Shown: piece after piece, positions 37,653 to 51,899 of the stretch
How the letters are laid out: each line of letters opens with the position of its first letter
Numbering within the stretch: the first letter of the stretch is position 1
Source of the DNA: Atrichornis clamosus
Lineage: Eukaryota; Chordata; Aves; Passeriformes; Menuridae
DNA length: 64,000 bases
Direction of reading: 5' to 3'
NCBI GenBank assembly: GCA_013400975.1
Contig: WBMZ01003472.1
Span: forward strand, 1 to 64,000
The notes under the pieces: model-generated
What the model was told of the DNA's origin: nothing
The model's input: only the letters and a program-made list of their open reading frames with translations
Databases searched by the model: none
Program-made: the position numbers and the translations under genes

Positions 37653-40375
37653 GCTTCTTTTTAAAAAAAAACCTGTATGCTTTTCTTCATTCTAGTGTCA
37701 ATTAAATTTGTTTTCTGAGCCACTGGAAATGTCTGTTACTCTCAAGTGTTGCAGATGTAAGAGGAGAACTGAACCTCATCATAATGTCAGTGTGCTGTAA
37801 GATATGTTTGCCTTCATTGGATATTTATTTTAACTCTTGCTTTCTCTGCATAGTCATTTTTATGGTCTGGAAGTTAACGTGTGTCTCACCCAGTAAACAT
37901 TTTTTTGAGCTTAGTTTTTCCCCAGCTGTATCCTCAGTGTCTTTTTGATGGTCCACCGTAATGAAGAATTATTTCTGGTTTGCAACTCTTGAAATTTGCT
38001 GTAGTTGAAATTCTGCAGTAGCCATGAAATGTAATATATGAAAAAAGCTGAGACAAGATCTGTTGTTTTATTTTATTCCTTCTTCATTCCAGTACACCAA
38101 TATCCAGCGTTGGCTGATGAATTGTTAAATGTTACTGATAGCTGACGCCTGTCATGTGACACCAAAAATGATGTCATGTGGGAAACCAGGTGGGTCCCAT
38201 CCTCCCGCGCCTCTGCAACAGAAGCAGCTGCAGGAATGGTCAGTCAGCCTTGCTTCAGCAGAGTGGTAACTCAAGTATGCTGGGAATTTTTATCCTTGTT
38301 AAACATAGTGAATTGGAGACTGGGATTCCCCCTTCGCCCCGCCAAGCAGCTGCCCTTGTGCAGTGGGTGCTGCGCTGCCTTTGGGAGCAAGGGGCTGGTG
38401 CCAAGGTGACTGCCAGGTAACTGAGCCGTGTTTTGGGGGTTCAGAGGGGGAGGAAACTCTTCGTGTGAGTGGGTGGAAATGATGTTTGGAAATGGTGCAC
38501 GTGTGTTTCATCATCCTGCCAGCAGGGACTCCCCTCGGCCTGTGCTTTGCGAGCATCATGTGTTTGGGGTTTTGGTGGGGTTGGGGTTTTTCTGGGGAGG
38601 AGCAGGGAAGGGTTTGGGAGCTGTTTGGTTTTTGAGTTTGGTTTTTTTTTAAATTCCCTCTCTGAGCTGTGCTTTGACCCCTGCTGGCAAGTCAGAGCTC
38701 CCTGTGCCAGTTGATTCAGAATGGTTATCTGTCTACAAACAGGTGAGCAGCTTTCTTCCAGACCAAGGATCTGATTAACTCCAGATCATCCTCCTGTGGG
38801 GGAAAATGAGAAGTACTTGTCACTGCTCTGTGCAGAGCTCTGAACAAAAGTGGGTATCTGAAGCATTGAACTAAAGCAGCAGGAACTTGGTCGTGTTTGG
38901 ACAGAGCTGGATGTGACTTGTGGCATGAGAACACCTAGAAAACTGAGGCAAGAAAACAGATTAGAAGGCCTTATTTTAGATTAGGTTTAATAGATCCATA
39001 TAATAATTTCATTCAAAGATAGGATTCTAACATTCTATTGACTCATCTTTTATGTACATTTGGCATCTTTATCCCACATTGTAGCTTTTTCTTGGTGGGA
39101 CAAAGCACCACGAAACAAAGAAATTTTTTATGTGGGGGAAAAAACAGTGACATTAGAATGCTTCATCTGCTCCCTTGGCAGTGCAAGGAGATGGCTGCTG
39201 ATATCCTAATGCTTGCCCAATATTCATGTTGCAAATCCTTCATTTCTCTTAGGCTAAACCATGAAACCTAAAAAGCTCTTTTCTGTGCTTCTCCATATCT
39301 ATGTCACTCTCCTCGCTTAATTTTTTTGTCATTACTTTTTTAGTTCATATTTTTTGTAACTGCCGTGGTGATTCCTTTTTCTGTAAGGTCACGTGTTGTT
39401 ACTGCTGCCCCATTATAACCACCTTTCACTCAAACTAAGCTGAATGCAAAAAGAGTAATAACATATAATCTTTGTAAGTGAAGTATCTTCATAGTTTATT
39501 ATACTGGCATGAGAAGGTATGGAGGTGTTACTGTGATTTTGTTTGCCTTGAAAATCTCTGTTCTTTCTCACTGCCCTTATTTTGGCTGCTCCTGGGAGTT
39601 ACAAAAGCAGCAGTATCTCTGTTATATTTTTCACTGAAGTATTTGCCTTTTTTTTTTTCTAGAGCAGAATCTCTTCTTCACAGCAGTTGAAGAAGAGTAT
39701 CCTCCCCTAATGTATCCTCTTATTTCCCCCTCAAAATGAAATGTTGGCCATTTTTAATGCTCACTCTTTACCTTTTATTTTTTTGGCGATGATGATGAAA
39801 CTCACGTGCCCTGCCAAAGTCAATGAGAAAGGAAGAGCCTGCTACACCTGGGGCAAGGACCAGTCTGCTGTGATGTTATACAATTTCCCAAAACCCCCTC
39901 AAGTGAAGGCAAGCCAAGGCAGTAGCTGTGCTACGCTCCCCAGCCAGGGCCACGAGCGTCAGCCCTGCAGTGAGCGCAGCCCCGCAGTCAGAGCCGACGG
40001 GGCGTGAGCTGAGCGAACTTGACATCACCAGGATGGCAAAACAAACCACGTTACTTTCAATAGCTACTGACAGGGGGTTTGAAATAGGAAATACTGCTCC
40101 TATACCTCCTTTTATTTGCCTCTATGATTCTTTTTTTTTTTTTTTTTAAAAAAACCCCAGTTTTATAATGCAAGGGGCTGACATTTGAGATTGGTAAGAG
40201 AACAGCTTTGCTTCTGAGTTGTTACTGTGAAGAAATTGAACAAACCCAAGGAAAACCCTCTGGGGTTCCAATTTCTTTCTTTCCCCCAGGTCATTGCATA
40301 TGGGCTGCACGTCTTAATGATGGCTCAGTAATGTCTGAGAGATGAATTTCACACAGAGCATGCAGAGATCAGGTA

Positions 40376-40530
40376 ACAGTGGTAGGATGCTGTGAAGAGA
40401 AGGCAGTAATACTAGAGAAAGAAAAGAGGTGAAGAAGGGATACTGGAGAAAGAAGGACAAAAGGGAAAAACCTTGAAGATGACAAAGAAGATAAATAGTA
40501 AATATGATATTGAAGGAGAAAGGAATTAAA
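40376..40530 (+). repeat. Purine-rich tract
   Basis: The + strand is dominated by A and G (AGAGAAAGAAAAGAGG and similar blocks) with few pyrimidines. Strand-asymmetric low-complexity DNA; no gene content. Confidence 0.5.
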
Positions 40531-43500
40531 TACCAGTAACTATGTTAGCATTCTAGGTCTGTCCAGGTTAAATAGATAATGTGGAGTCACCTGTCAAAAG
40601 ACTAACAATGATTATGTTTTCTCTTTCCAAAGCTGAATCTCCTTTGCAGTTTCTCCTGCTCTTGTGGAAATGAGACAAGTTTAAGGTGAATGTGAGGTCT
40701 TAAAAACCTCAGCAGGTGGGCAAACTTGTATTGCTGGATATTTTTTTAAAATTTTTTTTTAACTCACCCACTTTCTCCCCTTGTTTTTTGCTGGCTGGGT
40801 GAGGCATTGGCAAGCAGAATCATGAAGGAGGTGAGGCAGAATGAGGTGTTTCAAGCCCTTGCCTTGCACGGGTCTTGAATCTGCCAGAGGCAAGATGTGA
40901 AGGCAGACCCCTGCAGGGTTGGTGCAAACTGCAGCCTGCTCCTGGAGTGGGCAGTGACTGACTGCATCTTTGTGGCTATGGTGACTTAAGTCCCATGTTG
41001 ACACTTCCTCAATGTATTTCCCTTTATCCAGTTTCCAAGGAAATGTTAGAAAAGCAAATGCACCTTCGTATTCCGTGTTGTATTAGTGGCAGTTATTTAT
41101 TCTGTGCTTTAGGTTATGCAAACTTTATTTTAATTTTGCAGTGAGTTTCTATCAATATTCTTTTTTGTTGTCATGTGTATCATTTTTGGTGACAGCTCTG
41201 TTTAAAGAAGTTGTAACTTTAACAAGCCATCTGTTAGCCTTACATAGAAAGGAAATGCTTTTATCAATTACTCTAATGAAATCAGAAACATAATTTCCTG
41301 TCCTCCAGTTGTAGGCCAGTCACCCTATCTTCTGTCAATAGGAGGATATTGAAACACACAGGAAAATACATGCACACTTTTATCCTGCCCTGCAGTACAG
41401 ACACAGTGTTGCATTATAATTAGCCAGTGATGTCAGAAGGTTTCATTTTCCATTAAAAATTCTTTGTAGTGCACAAACTCTTTTATTGGACATCAGAGAG
41501 TTTCCTCATTAGTCAGGTGGGAAGGCTGGAACCACAGGAAGACATTTTGAGTTTATGCCATCCTGATTAGTAAAGGTTTTGATTTAATGAGTTAAGATAG
41601 TAGAAAAGAAGGAGAAACACTTCAGTTGAGGTAGGAATAAACAAAACTGCAAAATAACTCCCATTTTGTCATTTGGGATGAAGCCACTAGAATGGTTGAA
41701 TGAAAGGAGGAGCAATAGTGGACAGAAAAGGCTGGAATAATAGCAAAGGGAAAAATGAATGGAGGAAACATGGAAGAGCAAGGGAGGAGCCTGGTTTTGT
41801 GAGCTTTGTAGATGGAAGGCATTTATGAGGAGACAAAAAGAAACACAGGAAATTGCCTATGAGCTGACAAAAGATGTAGGTCCATGGAAAGTCTTCGAGG
41901 GACCTAAATGTATTGGCACTGTTCAAATGTGGGAAAGTCCCAAGTCCAGGTGAAGGGGAGATTTGTCCTTTTCCTTCTTCCCCTTTTGCAGAAGTTCTCA
42001 CAACTCCTAGAAGGAGGTGGGTGATAGATGCAGAAGATACTGGTGTGGAGTTGCTCTGGAGTGGGGTTGGAGTTGTCCGGGCCGATTCCTGCACGTGTGC
42101 TTGAAGGTACAACAGACAAATCCAGCAAGAGCAGCCGGGGTAGACTGAGAGGAAAACTTCTTGCAGCCTTCCTGCTTCTCCAGCCTTTCTGGACACCAGA
42201 GCAGGTGGGTGAGGAGAGCACCAGCAGTGTGTCAGGATAGCATCTGTGCACATGTGCTTTTGAGCCCACCCTGTTCACTTCCCTCTTGACAAACTCTTTC
42301 AGTGACGAATTAAGGATCAGAACCAGATCCTTCATTGCAGTGTTATCAGTAACTTTATCCAACAGGTCTGGAGTCAACCCTCGAGGTGGAAGTGTTGAAA
42401 ATAATCACAGTGCTACTCCACAGCTGCCATCTCTTGCCTTAGAAGAGCTCTTTATACTGCAGTGCCCTCTATGAGGCAGATTTATTTCTGGTCCATGGTG
42501 TAAAGGTTGAGGGTGCTTTTTTTGGAAGAACCCACTGAATGTGACACAGGATGATGTTATGGCCTATACAGGGTAAAGGAAGTGCTGTCATGATGTAATC
42601 AACCAGTTCTGATCTGCTGATTCCTGAGTTTACACAGACTTGAAAGGTGTAAATATAATTAAATTAAACAAAGATCTTTCCTTCCCACACATGCTCTAGG
42701 CCCTTTTGCTTCTTCCACGAGATAACAAAAAGCTTATGAATAACAGGCGCAGTTGTCTTTGTTGTTGTTGTTGACCTAAAGCAGAAGGCTGGCAGGAGGA
42801 ACATTATGCACAGGTGCAGTATGTGCATGACATCAGAAGAAGACAGCACATGAGTGTTTGAAATGAGTTTTTTAAAATTTGAATTCCGGTGTTAGGTTGA
42901 CAAAAGGATAAAAACATCAAGGTTTCAGTATTGCCTGTTGCAGGTCAAGATAATTTTGACAAAAAGTGGTAATGTTCATGTTGAAACCTTATCAAAACAG
43001 AGGGAAGAGATAAAAGAGGTTTGAATTCAGCTCTCGGTTTATCCAAAGGCTTTTGTATGTGGCTGCCTTACGCTGTGTAAGCCCTCGGTGCCTTGCGATG
43101 TGATTCCGTGGCAGATCTGGGTTGTTTCCCACCAGCCAGAGGTGGCTGTTCAGTTGTCCTGCTCAGCATCTGCCTGGGTGGCTTTGAGAGCACAGTCATG
43201 AATATGCAGTGGTTCCTTTGCCTGGCCACAGATGGACAGTATTGTGTAAAAGCATATCCTTGTCCAAATGCGGGCTTTCTTGCTCCTCTCACCCCGAGCT
43301 GTTTCTGCCGGCAGCTGGGTGTCCTCTCTGAACACCACATCTTCATCCCTAGTCTTGTGTCTGTGCTGGAGGGCTTTGTGGAGGGAGGTGGAATCCCAGG
43401 GAAGACAGTTCCCTTTTAGTCTACTAAATGTGCTTATGTCATGTGTTTGTCATTCACAAATGGCCCAGCATGTGGATGTCATTTATGGTGCACTATGCCA

Positions 43501-43969
43501 GATTTACCAGAAAATCTTTGATAACTACTTTTACCATGTGATTTTTCAGGTGAATTTGCACCTTTCTTTCAGGAAGTTAATTATAGACTGTATTTTTTTA
43601 ATTGTTTGTACTAATGGGGTGAGAGAAAGTGGATGGGTGAAGAAGCTTAATAGAAATGAGAAATACCCAATCTATTTAATCCCCTTTGTTCTCTGGAGCA
43701 ATTCTCACATCAATCAAAATGAAGGCTGATTAAACACAATTTGTTCTTGACTAAAACCAGATTTAAAACTAAGCAAATATTTTGTCCAGGTAGTTTGCCA
43801 GATATTAAAGTGTAGTTTGACTAATTCAATCTTTTCTTTCTAAAAATTAGTAGTTTCTTTTCACACCTGTAACTCTTTTCCATTTAGTCCCTAAAAGCAT
43901 GTGAATAGATGAAAAGAATTGTGCATAGATGGGAGGCACAGTGTTAGTACACTAAATATATTGTTGTGA

Positions 43970-44330
43970 ATTGTACCAGGCTCTGCTTGCACAAACGCAC
44001 CTTTGACAAATTTTCATTAGCCTGTTTTGGTCTACGCTTGCATCCTCTTGTCAGTTGTATGTCTGCTCGCAATTTACCACCCTAATCTTTTATCCATGAT
44101 CCTGGTTACTGTTTAGCTAATGCTTTTAGCCTTAAATAATCTTATAATTGAAATAAAATTTTGCACCAAGTGTTCCTAAAAGCAAAGCCCTCTAATCAGG
44201 CAGATGAGACTCATTAGCGTTACGTTTCAAGGAGCCTTTCTTTGATGCAAACTAATTAATTTTGCCCCAATGCAAAATTGCTAACTATAATGGGGGCCAA
44301 AATCTAATAAGATAAAAGAAACTCAGAGGG
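43970..44330. promoter_or_regulatory. Candidate non-coding regulatory element with OTX/CRX-type motifs
   Basis: An A/T-rich stretch free of repeats and open frames. It has homeodomain-type TAAT motifs, including TAATCT at 44083 and 44137 and TAATCA at 44193. Such motifs bind OTX2/CRX in pineal and retina, where birds express TPH1. The motifs are seen, but they are short and common; enhancer function is a guess that needs conservation data. Confidence 0.2.
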
Positions 44331-47062
44331 GAAAAAGCATCTGTCATGAGAATGCAGTGAGATGAACAGCTTTTGCCAGTCTTGGAAATGATGATGTGTT
44401 TCACAGCTCCAAGGCTGGATATTTTACAATTGCCGATGTGTTTAAAGTTGCTGCTGTGAATTGATGGGTTTACATTGCTGGTTTTCATCCTTACAGCAAA
44501 AAGTGACTGTGATTTAATTTATGTTGTTCATGCTGGTCAATGGTCAGAGTCTAGATCAGAGGCTGCACTCTGTCATCTGTTTAGCTGTGTGATTTCAGGA
44601 CTGCAGTGGATGGGGGGTGTCTGAAATCTGAACAGAGAACGGTCCTCTGAGCTCATTTTGCTTTGAAACCTTAAGGAATTTAACAGATTGGTTAGGAATG
44701 AAAAATCTGGCTACAACCTCTGTTTGAGAAAGGCTGATCATCTACACCATGGAGGTGAAACAGGCACCAAAAACCTGCTGTAACTGGCAGACCCAATGTC
44801 TTCTGTGATTGTTTGGGCCTTAGAGTCACCTCTTGATTTCCCTTGGCCTGGCTATGTTTAAGGTGTGTGAAACACATTGAATACAGTCTTCTTGCTTCTT
44901 ACATGCAACAAATCTAATGTTGGACCAACTTCCTAAATGGATATGAATATGGCAGAAGCTGGTTCCTGGCAAAAGCCCGTGGTGAGGCTGTGTTGTCAGA
45001 AGTACCTGAAGTGCTCTTGTTCTCTTTCCTGAGTGGATCAAAGTCTGCTGAAACGCTTTCTGAGCTCTGCTTACTCATCTCATTAGTGAGTACAAAGCTT
45101 TCTCCTTTGTTCCCTCTTCCACCTCACTTTGAATACACAATATGCTCCTGTTCTACTAATTAGGCCAACAGGCTGAGGTTAACAAACACTCCGTGACTGC
45201 TCTTATCAGCAGGTTTATTTATGCATTTGACTATTTTGATTTGTGTTTGTCTGTGATGTGAAAGAACTGGATAACGCCTGAGGTTTTGTAATGATAATGT
45301 AGTAGAAATAATGCTACCTGGGTGGTTCCTCTATGAATGGAGTTCAGTTCCACTACACTTTGTCCTTAAGGGATGGAGAAGTACCAGGACCTGGTCGGAA
45401 GTAATTCCTGAATGTTATCAGTGGCTGTTTTCAGTGCTGGTGGTTGAGGTTGCCTAAGGCTCCCGACACTGTTCTCCCCTTTTGGGATGCTTTGTCTTTC
45501 ATATTCAGGTTAGGCATTTTGCACCCGGTACCTGGTGCCAGAGCCCTCAGCACCGAGCAGCTTCTCAGCCTCCCTCCCCGTGCCAGGGCTCTGGGACTGA
45601 TGGCCAGGATGGGTGCAGTGCAGATTTGTGACCTTGGCTCAGATTGCTGTGAAACCAGCTGTGAGCCTCCCCTTCAGCTCTGCCTGAGCTACAGGGATTG
45701 GGGTGCCAGCCTGGGCAGAGCAGTATTTGTAAGGCTCAGGTAGTGCTGTGGAAATGCACTATTTCCTTGTCCTCCCCAGGCTGCAGTGTATTTCCAGGCA
45801 GCAGGTAGATCAGTTTGTTGAGCTTTCCACTTGGCTTTCCCCACCTCTGGGTGATGATTCTGGCTGGACTAAATCCTGTTTGCTGTAGTAACACAGGGAA
45901 TCTTTGCTGACTGGTGGGGAACCTGAGGTGACTTGGCCAACAGTGAGCAGATAAAGAGATAAAAGAAAGTTATAACTGGCATTTCTGCGCCCAGTAACTC
46001 CTGAGTAATTGGAACAAACAGCTCTTTCAGGACTGTGGTTCCCAGTGAGCCAACAGTTTGGTTTGAAACATAGCTGATTGATAATAATTTTGTGCATTTT
46101 CACTAGAGGAAACAAATCAGAGCCGGGTGTCTCACTCGTCCCAGCAGCATCTAAACCAACCTTTTGTAAAAAGCTTGCAAAGGTGTTGTTAGGGAAAACC
46201 ACACCTTGTTTGCTCAGAGCAGCAAGTAACTCATGTCGATCATGACTTTATTTAGCTTTTATGAAATGAAAAATATTTCCTGTCTCAGATGAAAGGGCTA
46301 ATAGTTCTTCTTCAAATAGTCCAAAGCAAATATACAAACAGTGAATAGTCTGTTGGCTGGATGTGCTTCAGTAGATTTACACAGCAGCTCTAGCTTTTCA
46401 AAATAAGTGTGCTTGAAGGCCATTGATACTACAGCTGGCTGACTCACACTGAGTGGGTACTTTGCCTCAATGGTTCTTGCACTTTTAACTGGAAAAAATA
46501 TTTGTAAATTTTTAAAATAATTGCATAATTTAAATTCCCCTTTTTCTTTTGTTGCATATTATCTGTTTATGCATTAAAAGTGTTGTATTACTCAACAACT
46601 ATTCAGTGGCATGAAGAGTTAACTGATTGCTAAACCACCCTCATGGAGATGTGGTTCCCTTCTCGGGGGCTGAGACTTCCAGATATTTCTTGGAGGTTAC
46701 TCTGATTTCAGGGTGTGACACTGTCACAGTCTCATGCTGGTGGAAGGCTGGGTGAATTGCTCTGGGAAGTGTTTGTTGGAAGAACTGTGGTTCAAAGCAA
46801 GCCAGGGATTTCAGAACTATAAATTTCATAGAAAATTTGAAAAACTTTGGATTTGAAGCTTTTTAACTCCCCACATTTAGGTAAATGACCTAAGCCACAA
46901 TGACAGGTTACTTCCTTTAAATGAGGGAAGTCAAAGGTTGGGAGAATGAAGAAGAGAAAGTAAATGGAAGCAAATACTGCTGCTTAGGTGGTCTTCCAAT
47001 AAATGCTTTATAAATATTAAAAATCAGTAGAAGAAAATGAGTCAGATTTTCAGACCAGCAGT

Positions 47063-47102
47063 TTTTTGGGCATCAGATACGATTTTTGGGCATTGATACA
47101 AT
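47063..47102. repeat. Two-copy 20-bp tandem duplication
   Basis: TTTTTGGGCATCAGATACGA is followed directly by a diverged second copy beginning TTTTTGGGCAT. Likely replication slippage; no function seen. Confidence 0.6.
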
Positions 47103-50100
47103 TCAATCAGAATATGAGGAAGATCTGTAAAACCTCTGCAGGAAAACAAACTGTTTCAGAGGGCTGCATGACGTTGATCTTCACTCTTCCCTGTAACTTC
47201 CATAGTGCGTGCCTAAGTGCCGTGAGATTCTTAAAGACTTGACTTGTCTGCAGCAGTTAATTAACAGAAAGGCAGAGGGCTGTGATTAGAATTTTCAGTT
47301 ATCTGTTCTGGAGAAAGTAATTATGATTAGAGCAGACTTGGTATTAAGTCGCATTAAACCTGATTTGTTCAAGGATTTAACACTTCATATTTTTTTCTGA
47401 AACAGTTTCAAGTGGCCACTTTGCCTCAGACAAATGATCCTGCTTGGAAAGACAGATGGCTGGGCCAAAAAAAGTCCAAGGAATGGCCAAGGAGGTTTAT
47501 ATCTCAGAATTGATGTTGTGAAATTGCTTTATTGGAGATGAGAGCACTTTCTCCTATCACGTGGGGAGTTCAGGTAATTCCCACTGATGACCTTGATGGG
47601 ATTGAGAAGACTTAGGGCTGACTGATTCTCTCTCCTTCAGTCTTGCTGCATTCAGGTAGATAATCTTATCTTTCACCAGAAGACTAATATCCTTACAGAT
47701 CATTCCCAACCTGCCTTTCCATGGTTCTTGCCTCATCAGTTCAAAAAAATCACCCTCTGACTCTCTGCCCCAGTGGTAGAACCCTGGGAAGCCCCTGTAC
47801 TCCACTGATTTTTCTTTTTTCTGTCTTTTTTATTCCCCCAGACCAGCTTCCTCAGAGTGTTGGCAAATATAAGACCTGTGCTGTGTCTGGAAAGATGTGC
47901 CAGGTTAGTTGAGTCCCTACATATTTGACCCATGACCCATGGAGAGCGAATTTCTCAGAGTGGGAGGAAGAGGAGAGGTAGGGTTGTCGTTTCAAACATC
48001 AAAAAGTGAGTCCCTTTGCTGTGCAGCTCTCTAGGGAGGGGAAGATCTGCAGGTGTGACAGCTTGGTTTTAATACTTTTCAGCCTAAAAATTGCCAGAGC
48101 TCTTACCTACCAATGTGTACCCCCAAGTGTCAGAACCGCTGTCTGTTTGCAAACTCTGCTGTCAAGTTCCTGCTTTGAAGAACAAAACAGAAACTCCCTG
48201 TAAACTAGAGCGGAGTCACCTCTGAGTTAGCAGCTGGGAAGGAAGAATAGGGTTGTGGTCTCTTCTGGAGTTGCTTGATGTTTCTGGAGCTACTCCAGCA
48301 AAGGACTGAGAAAATGTGGGACTTCAGTCTGACGCCACCCTCTCATTTTAATCTGAATGCTGCTGCGGAGAATACATTTAATGAGGAATTATAAGGGAAC
48401 AATGTAACTGGAAGCCCCTCTCATAGGCTTCATGAGGAGTGCTGTCACGGTTGCTCTGTGCCAATGTGACAGGTTTTGTGGCAGCTGCACGTGGCAAAGC
48501 CCTGTCCTGCAAAATGTGATCAGCTTGACCCACTTTTGGGCAGGGTCAGCCCTGAGCTCGACCCTCAGGTGCTGATTATCTGTCTGGAGAGCTTTGTCTG
48601 TATGAGAGGCTATATGTGAAAAATCTCCTGGAGGCTTTAGAGAAAAATTAATCACTGTATTGCCTTATCTCCCGTGGCATAAGGGGAGGCCTGTTTCACT
48701 ATGGTATCAATGCCCCAGTTGTCTGTCCTTCACAGTTCCTTCCCACCTCAGGCTCTCTGTAGACTTCTGATGTCCCACTGAAAACTTCCGGCCTCTCTCT
48801 GCCTTGGTGCTCCTTGGGTCACTGTTTGCTTGTGCCACCTCCTCCCAGGATGAGCGGAGTAGCTCCTGTGCATTTTGCTGCCCTGTGTGTGTTGTGCTCT
48901 GTACCTGGCTGCTGGTAGTTTTGCTGTGCCATACTGCTCTCTTCCGTGGTGAGGGGCCCATTCTTAAATGGTAGGATATGCTACCAGCTTTTGGGAAAAT
49001 GTAGAAGTGTCCCACTGTGTGTGCAAACCCAAAGCAGCAGCTGTGCTCGTGACAGAGTGATGGTTTTCTGAAACCCTGCAACCCTAGGACTGTGAAGATT
49101 CTGCTTTTGGACACCTTTTAAGTAGTTCTCCTTTAAAGCCATCCACAGATTCTCGGGAGCTGGAAACCCCGTGTGGAGAGGAGCAGAGCAGGCTCCAGCA
49201 AGCACCCAGTGAAAACAGGCTGTAATCGAGTCAGCTCATGCTTTGTGATTCTGCCCTTTCAGACCACGGGGCATTGGCTGTGGTGAACAAGCACTTCTTA
49301 CTAAACCAGTGGATCAGCTTTAATCTGCTCCCCAAAACTCTGGGCACCCCGGTTATCTCTTTATGTAACTAATTAATTCCATATTGGGTTAAATTTCCTT
49401 GGCCATTACTGACCCGTTCACGTTGTTTCAGCAGTTATGGGCCAAGCTGCCCGTGGGCTCCCCAAGGTGGGTATGAGGAGAGGGATGATCAGTGTCCCAG
49501 AAAGCTCCTGCTCAAATTGGAAATGACAGGGAGAGGATGGGAGGCAGGGACACTCCTGCCTGTTCATCAGACCGGACTCTCCGAGGTAGGCAGTGCCCTT
49601 AACTCTGGCATAGCTGGCAGCTCCGTTTCTGTCCTCTCCACGGCTCGGCTGCTGTGAAGCTCATGTGCTTCTGCTGAGCTCAGCCTCACCATTTCTGTTG
49701 TGGGAACTGTCCTGTGCCCTTCCCTGTGCTTCGTGTCTGACCAAACCACTGCTTCTGCTGTGTCCTGGGGAGAGAGGATCCAAAGCAGGTTCTCGGAAGT
49801 GCCTGGGTGACTGGCTCTTCCTGGAGCATCTTTCCAGGTCTGGGCTGTAGCGGAGGGCATCAGTGTCCCTTAACACCAGAGGAACCCCTATCTGTAAACC
49901 AAGAATATACTGGCTATCTCAATGTATCTTATGAAAGCTTGCAGCCTTTGAAGGAAAGGCACATCAGAGAAAAAGTGAAAACAAAAATAAAAAAATTCCT
50001 TAATTCACAGTTTAAGTGATCTGAACTCAGCTGTCTTCTAATGCCTGAGGAAATGTGAGTGAGAATTGTATTTTATGTTTTCTTTCGAATTTTATCAAGG

Positions 50101-51899
50101 ATGAGAACAACATTTTAACAGAAAAGAAAGCATGGGAATTTCATCCTGGCTGCTATCAGGAAGTAGCCCAGATTTCCAACTAAATGATGCTCACCTGCAA
50201 TGCAAGAGCTTCTAGAGGGCTACCCAATAAGTAATTTAAAAAAAAATATGCACAATGACACGTTAGTTCTTATTATTGCTCATTTGAGCTAGAGAAAATT
50301 GATAGATTAGTCATATTCTATCATAAATGTCTCACTGTGCCCATGTTTACAGATTTGTCATTAATATCAGGCTCTCATATGCTTAGGAGTCTGAGTAAAG
50401 AACCTACAAATTGTTTGCTTTCTGAGTAAGCTTATTTGATGGGGATATCTATTCTTCAAGAAGGAAGTGAAATGTCTGTTGTAGAACTGAGAGGTATATT
50501 GATAAATACTGCATTTTCTTTATGAAGGGAAAATTGAAGCATCTGGTCATGAAACATATCCCACTAGCAAACCGGAAAAAAAAAAGGGTTTTCCAGCTAT
50601 GTCAGCTGCGCTCTTTCCATCCCATGCTGTGTCTGAAGAGCAGAGTTAGTCACCCTCAGTCCTCTTAGAAACTGAATTGTTTGAATTCAATGTCTTCTAG
50701 GAAGAAGGAAGACACGGACATCATTGGAGATGTTGGTGCAGGTGTGACTGTGCCTGCCCGGGGTAGGTGGTAGCCTGCATGTTGGCTTCAGCTGTATGAT
50801 TTATCATGTGTGTTACACCAGTGTCTAAGGGATCCAGCTGGAATCAAAGTTTCAATATTTTAGGCACTGAAGAGAAAAAAATACTGGATATTTTTTCAGA
50901 CACTGGAGTATATTAAACTAGTTGCTGCTGATTTTGAGCATTTTTTAGAAAGGTTCATTTGAAAAGAACATAAAAAAAGATCAGAGCCTTTGTTTTCTAA
51001 CAGCCCTAACACAAAATAATCAATCTCTCCTCCCCAAGAGACTCCTAAAGCCTCCAAGAGATTATGATCCTGGGGAACATTTTGGCTTCTCCTGCTGTGG
51101 ACAACAAATCCCCTTATCTTAATGTTGCCAAGTCTGACCTGAGAGGAGACAGTGAGGACTGGGATTATTGGAGTCTAAAAACCATAAGTTTTTATATTAT
51201 AAACACATGCCTAGATGTATGCAGAAAATAAATTACAACATAAATGATATGAAAATACACCATTTCCTGCTGATAGAAATGCAGTTATTCTTCCTGTACG
51301 TGCAGGAGGTTTAGAGAAAAGAAGTAATATGCTGCAATTTATTTTCACAGCAGCAAATCCACTGCTATTTTTAGTGAAGAGCTCAATATATCTACCCACT
51401 GTTTTTATCTTTGAGACAACAACCTGCACTACTTGAGAGTTTAGGGGAGTCCCTCAGTGCTGAGTCCCCGTCACCTCAGAGGCAACTTTGCTTAGAGCCC
51501 CTCTGCTACGGGCCCAGCCCTCACCACCTCTCATTTCGGATGTAGTTTGCCTTCCCTTTCCCACAGGGAGCTTACGGAGCACTTTGCAGGGAGCAGGCAA
51601 GTGTTGGGAAGCACCTGAGTGGACACGATGGAGGCAGACCCCCCTCCATCCCGGTGCGTGCTCCCCTCAGCCCTGTGGGGTGCAGATCGGTGTGAACTGC
51701 AGAACCCACAGAGTTACCCACAAAAAGTCAATCTTCTGGCACCCCTCTTGAGTGACCTTGTAGGGGTGATGGAGGAGGTGTAACTCGGGAGGGAAAGCAC
51801 CTCTTCTTGGGTGGGTTTTTCTGGGGTGCAGTGACGGGGGGAGCAGGCGGTGGCTCCGTTTGAGCATTGCTGCTCTGCAGACTGAGAGCACAGCGGGCA

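Larger units (their letters stand above)
37670..51899. other. SAAL1-TPH1 intergenic region, no gene recognised
   Basis: About 14 kb with no exon series, recognisable protein or RNA gene on either strand. The longest open frames (such as 41687-42253 on the - strand and 43268-43729 on the +) have no family resemblance and no supporting neighbours. The interval contains a purine-rich tract, a short tandem duplication and A/T-rich stretches that look like possible regulatory elements. In human the same interval also separates SAAL1 and TPH1 without an intervening gene, as far as I recall. Confidence 0.6.

Noticed and set aside
41687..42377. 157- and 188-codon - strand open frames
   Set aside because: The two overlap each other in different frames, show no recognisable domain, and lie in a region with no other gene evidence.
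43093..43729. Overlapping + strand open frames of 108 and 153 codons
   Set aside because: No family resemblance and no convincing splice-site partners; probably chance.
37670..51899. An unrecognised gene between SAAL1 and TPH1
   Set aside because: I looked for serial exons with phase-compatible splice sites and found none. Only transcript data could overturn this.
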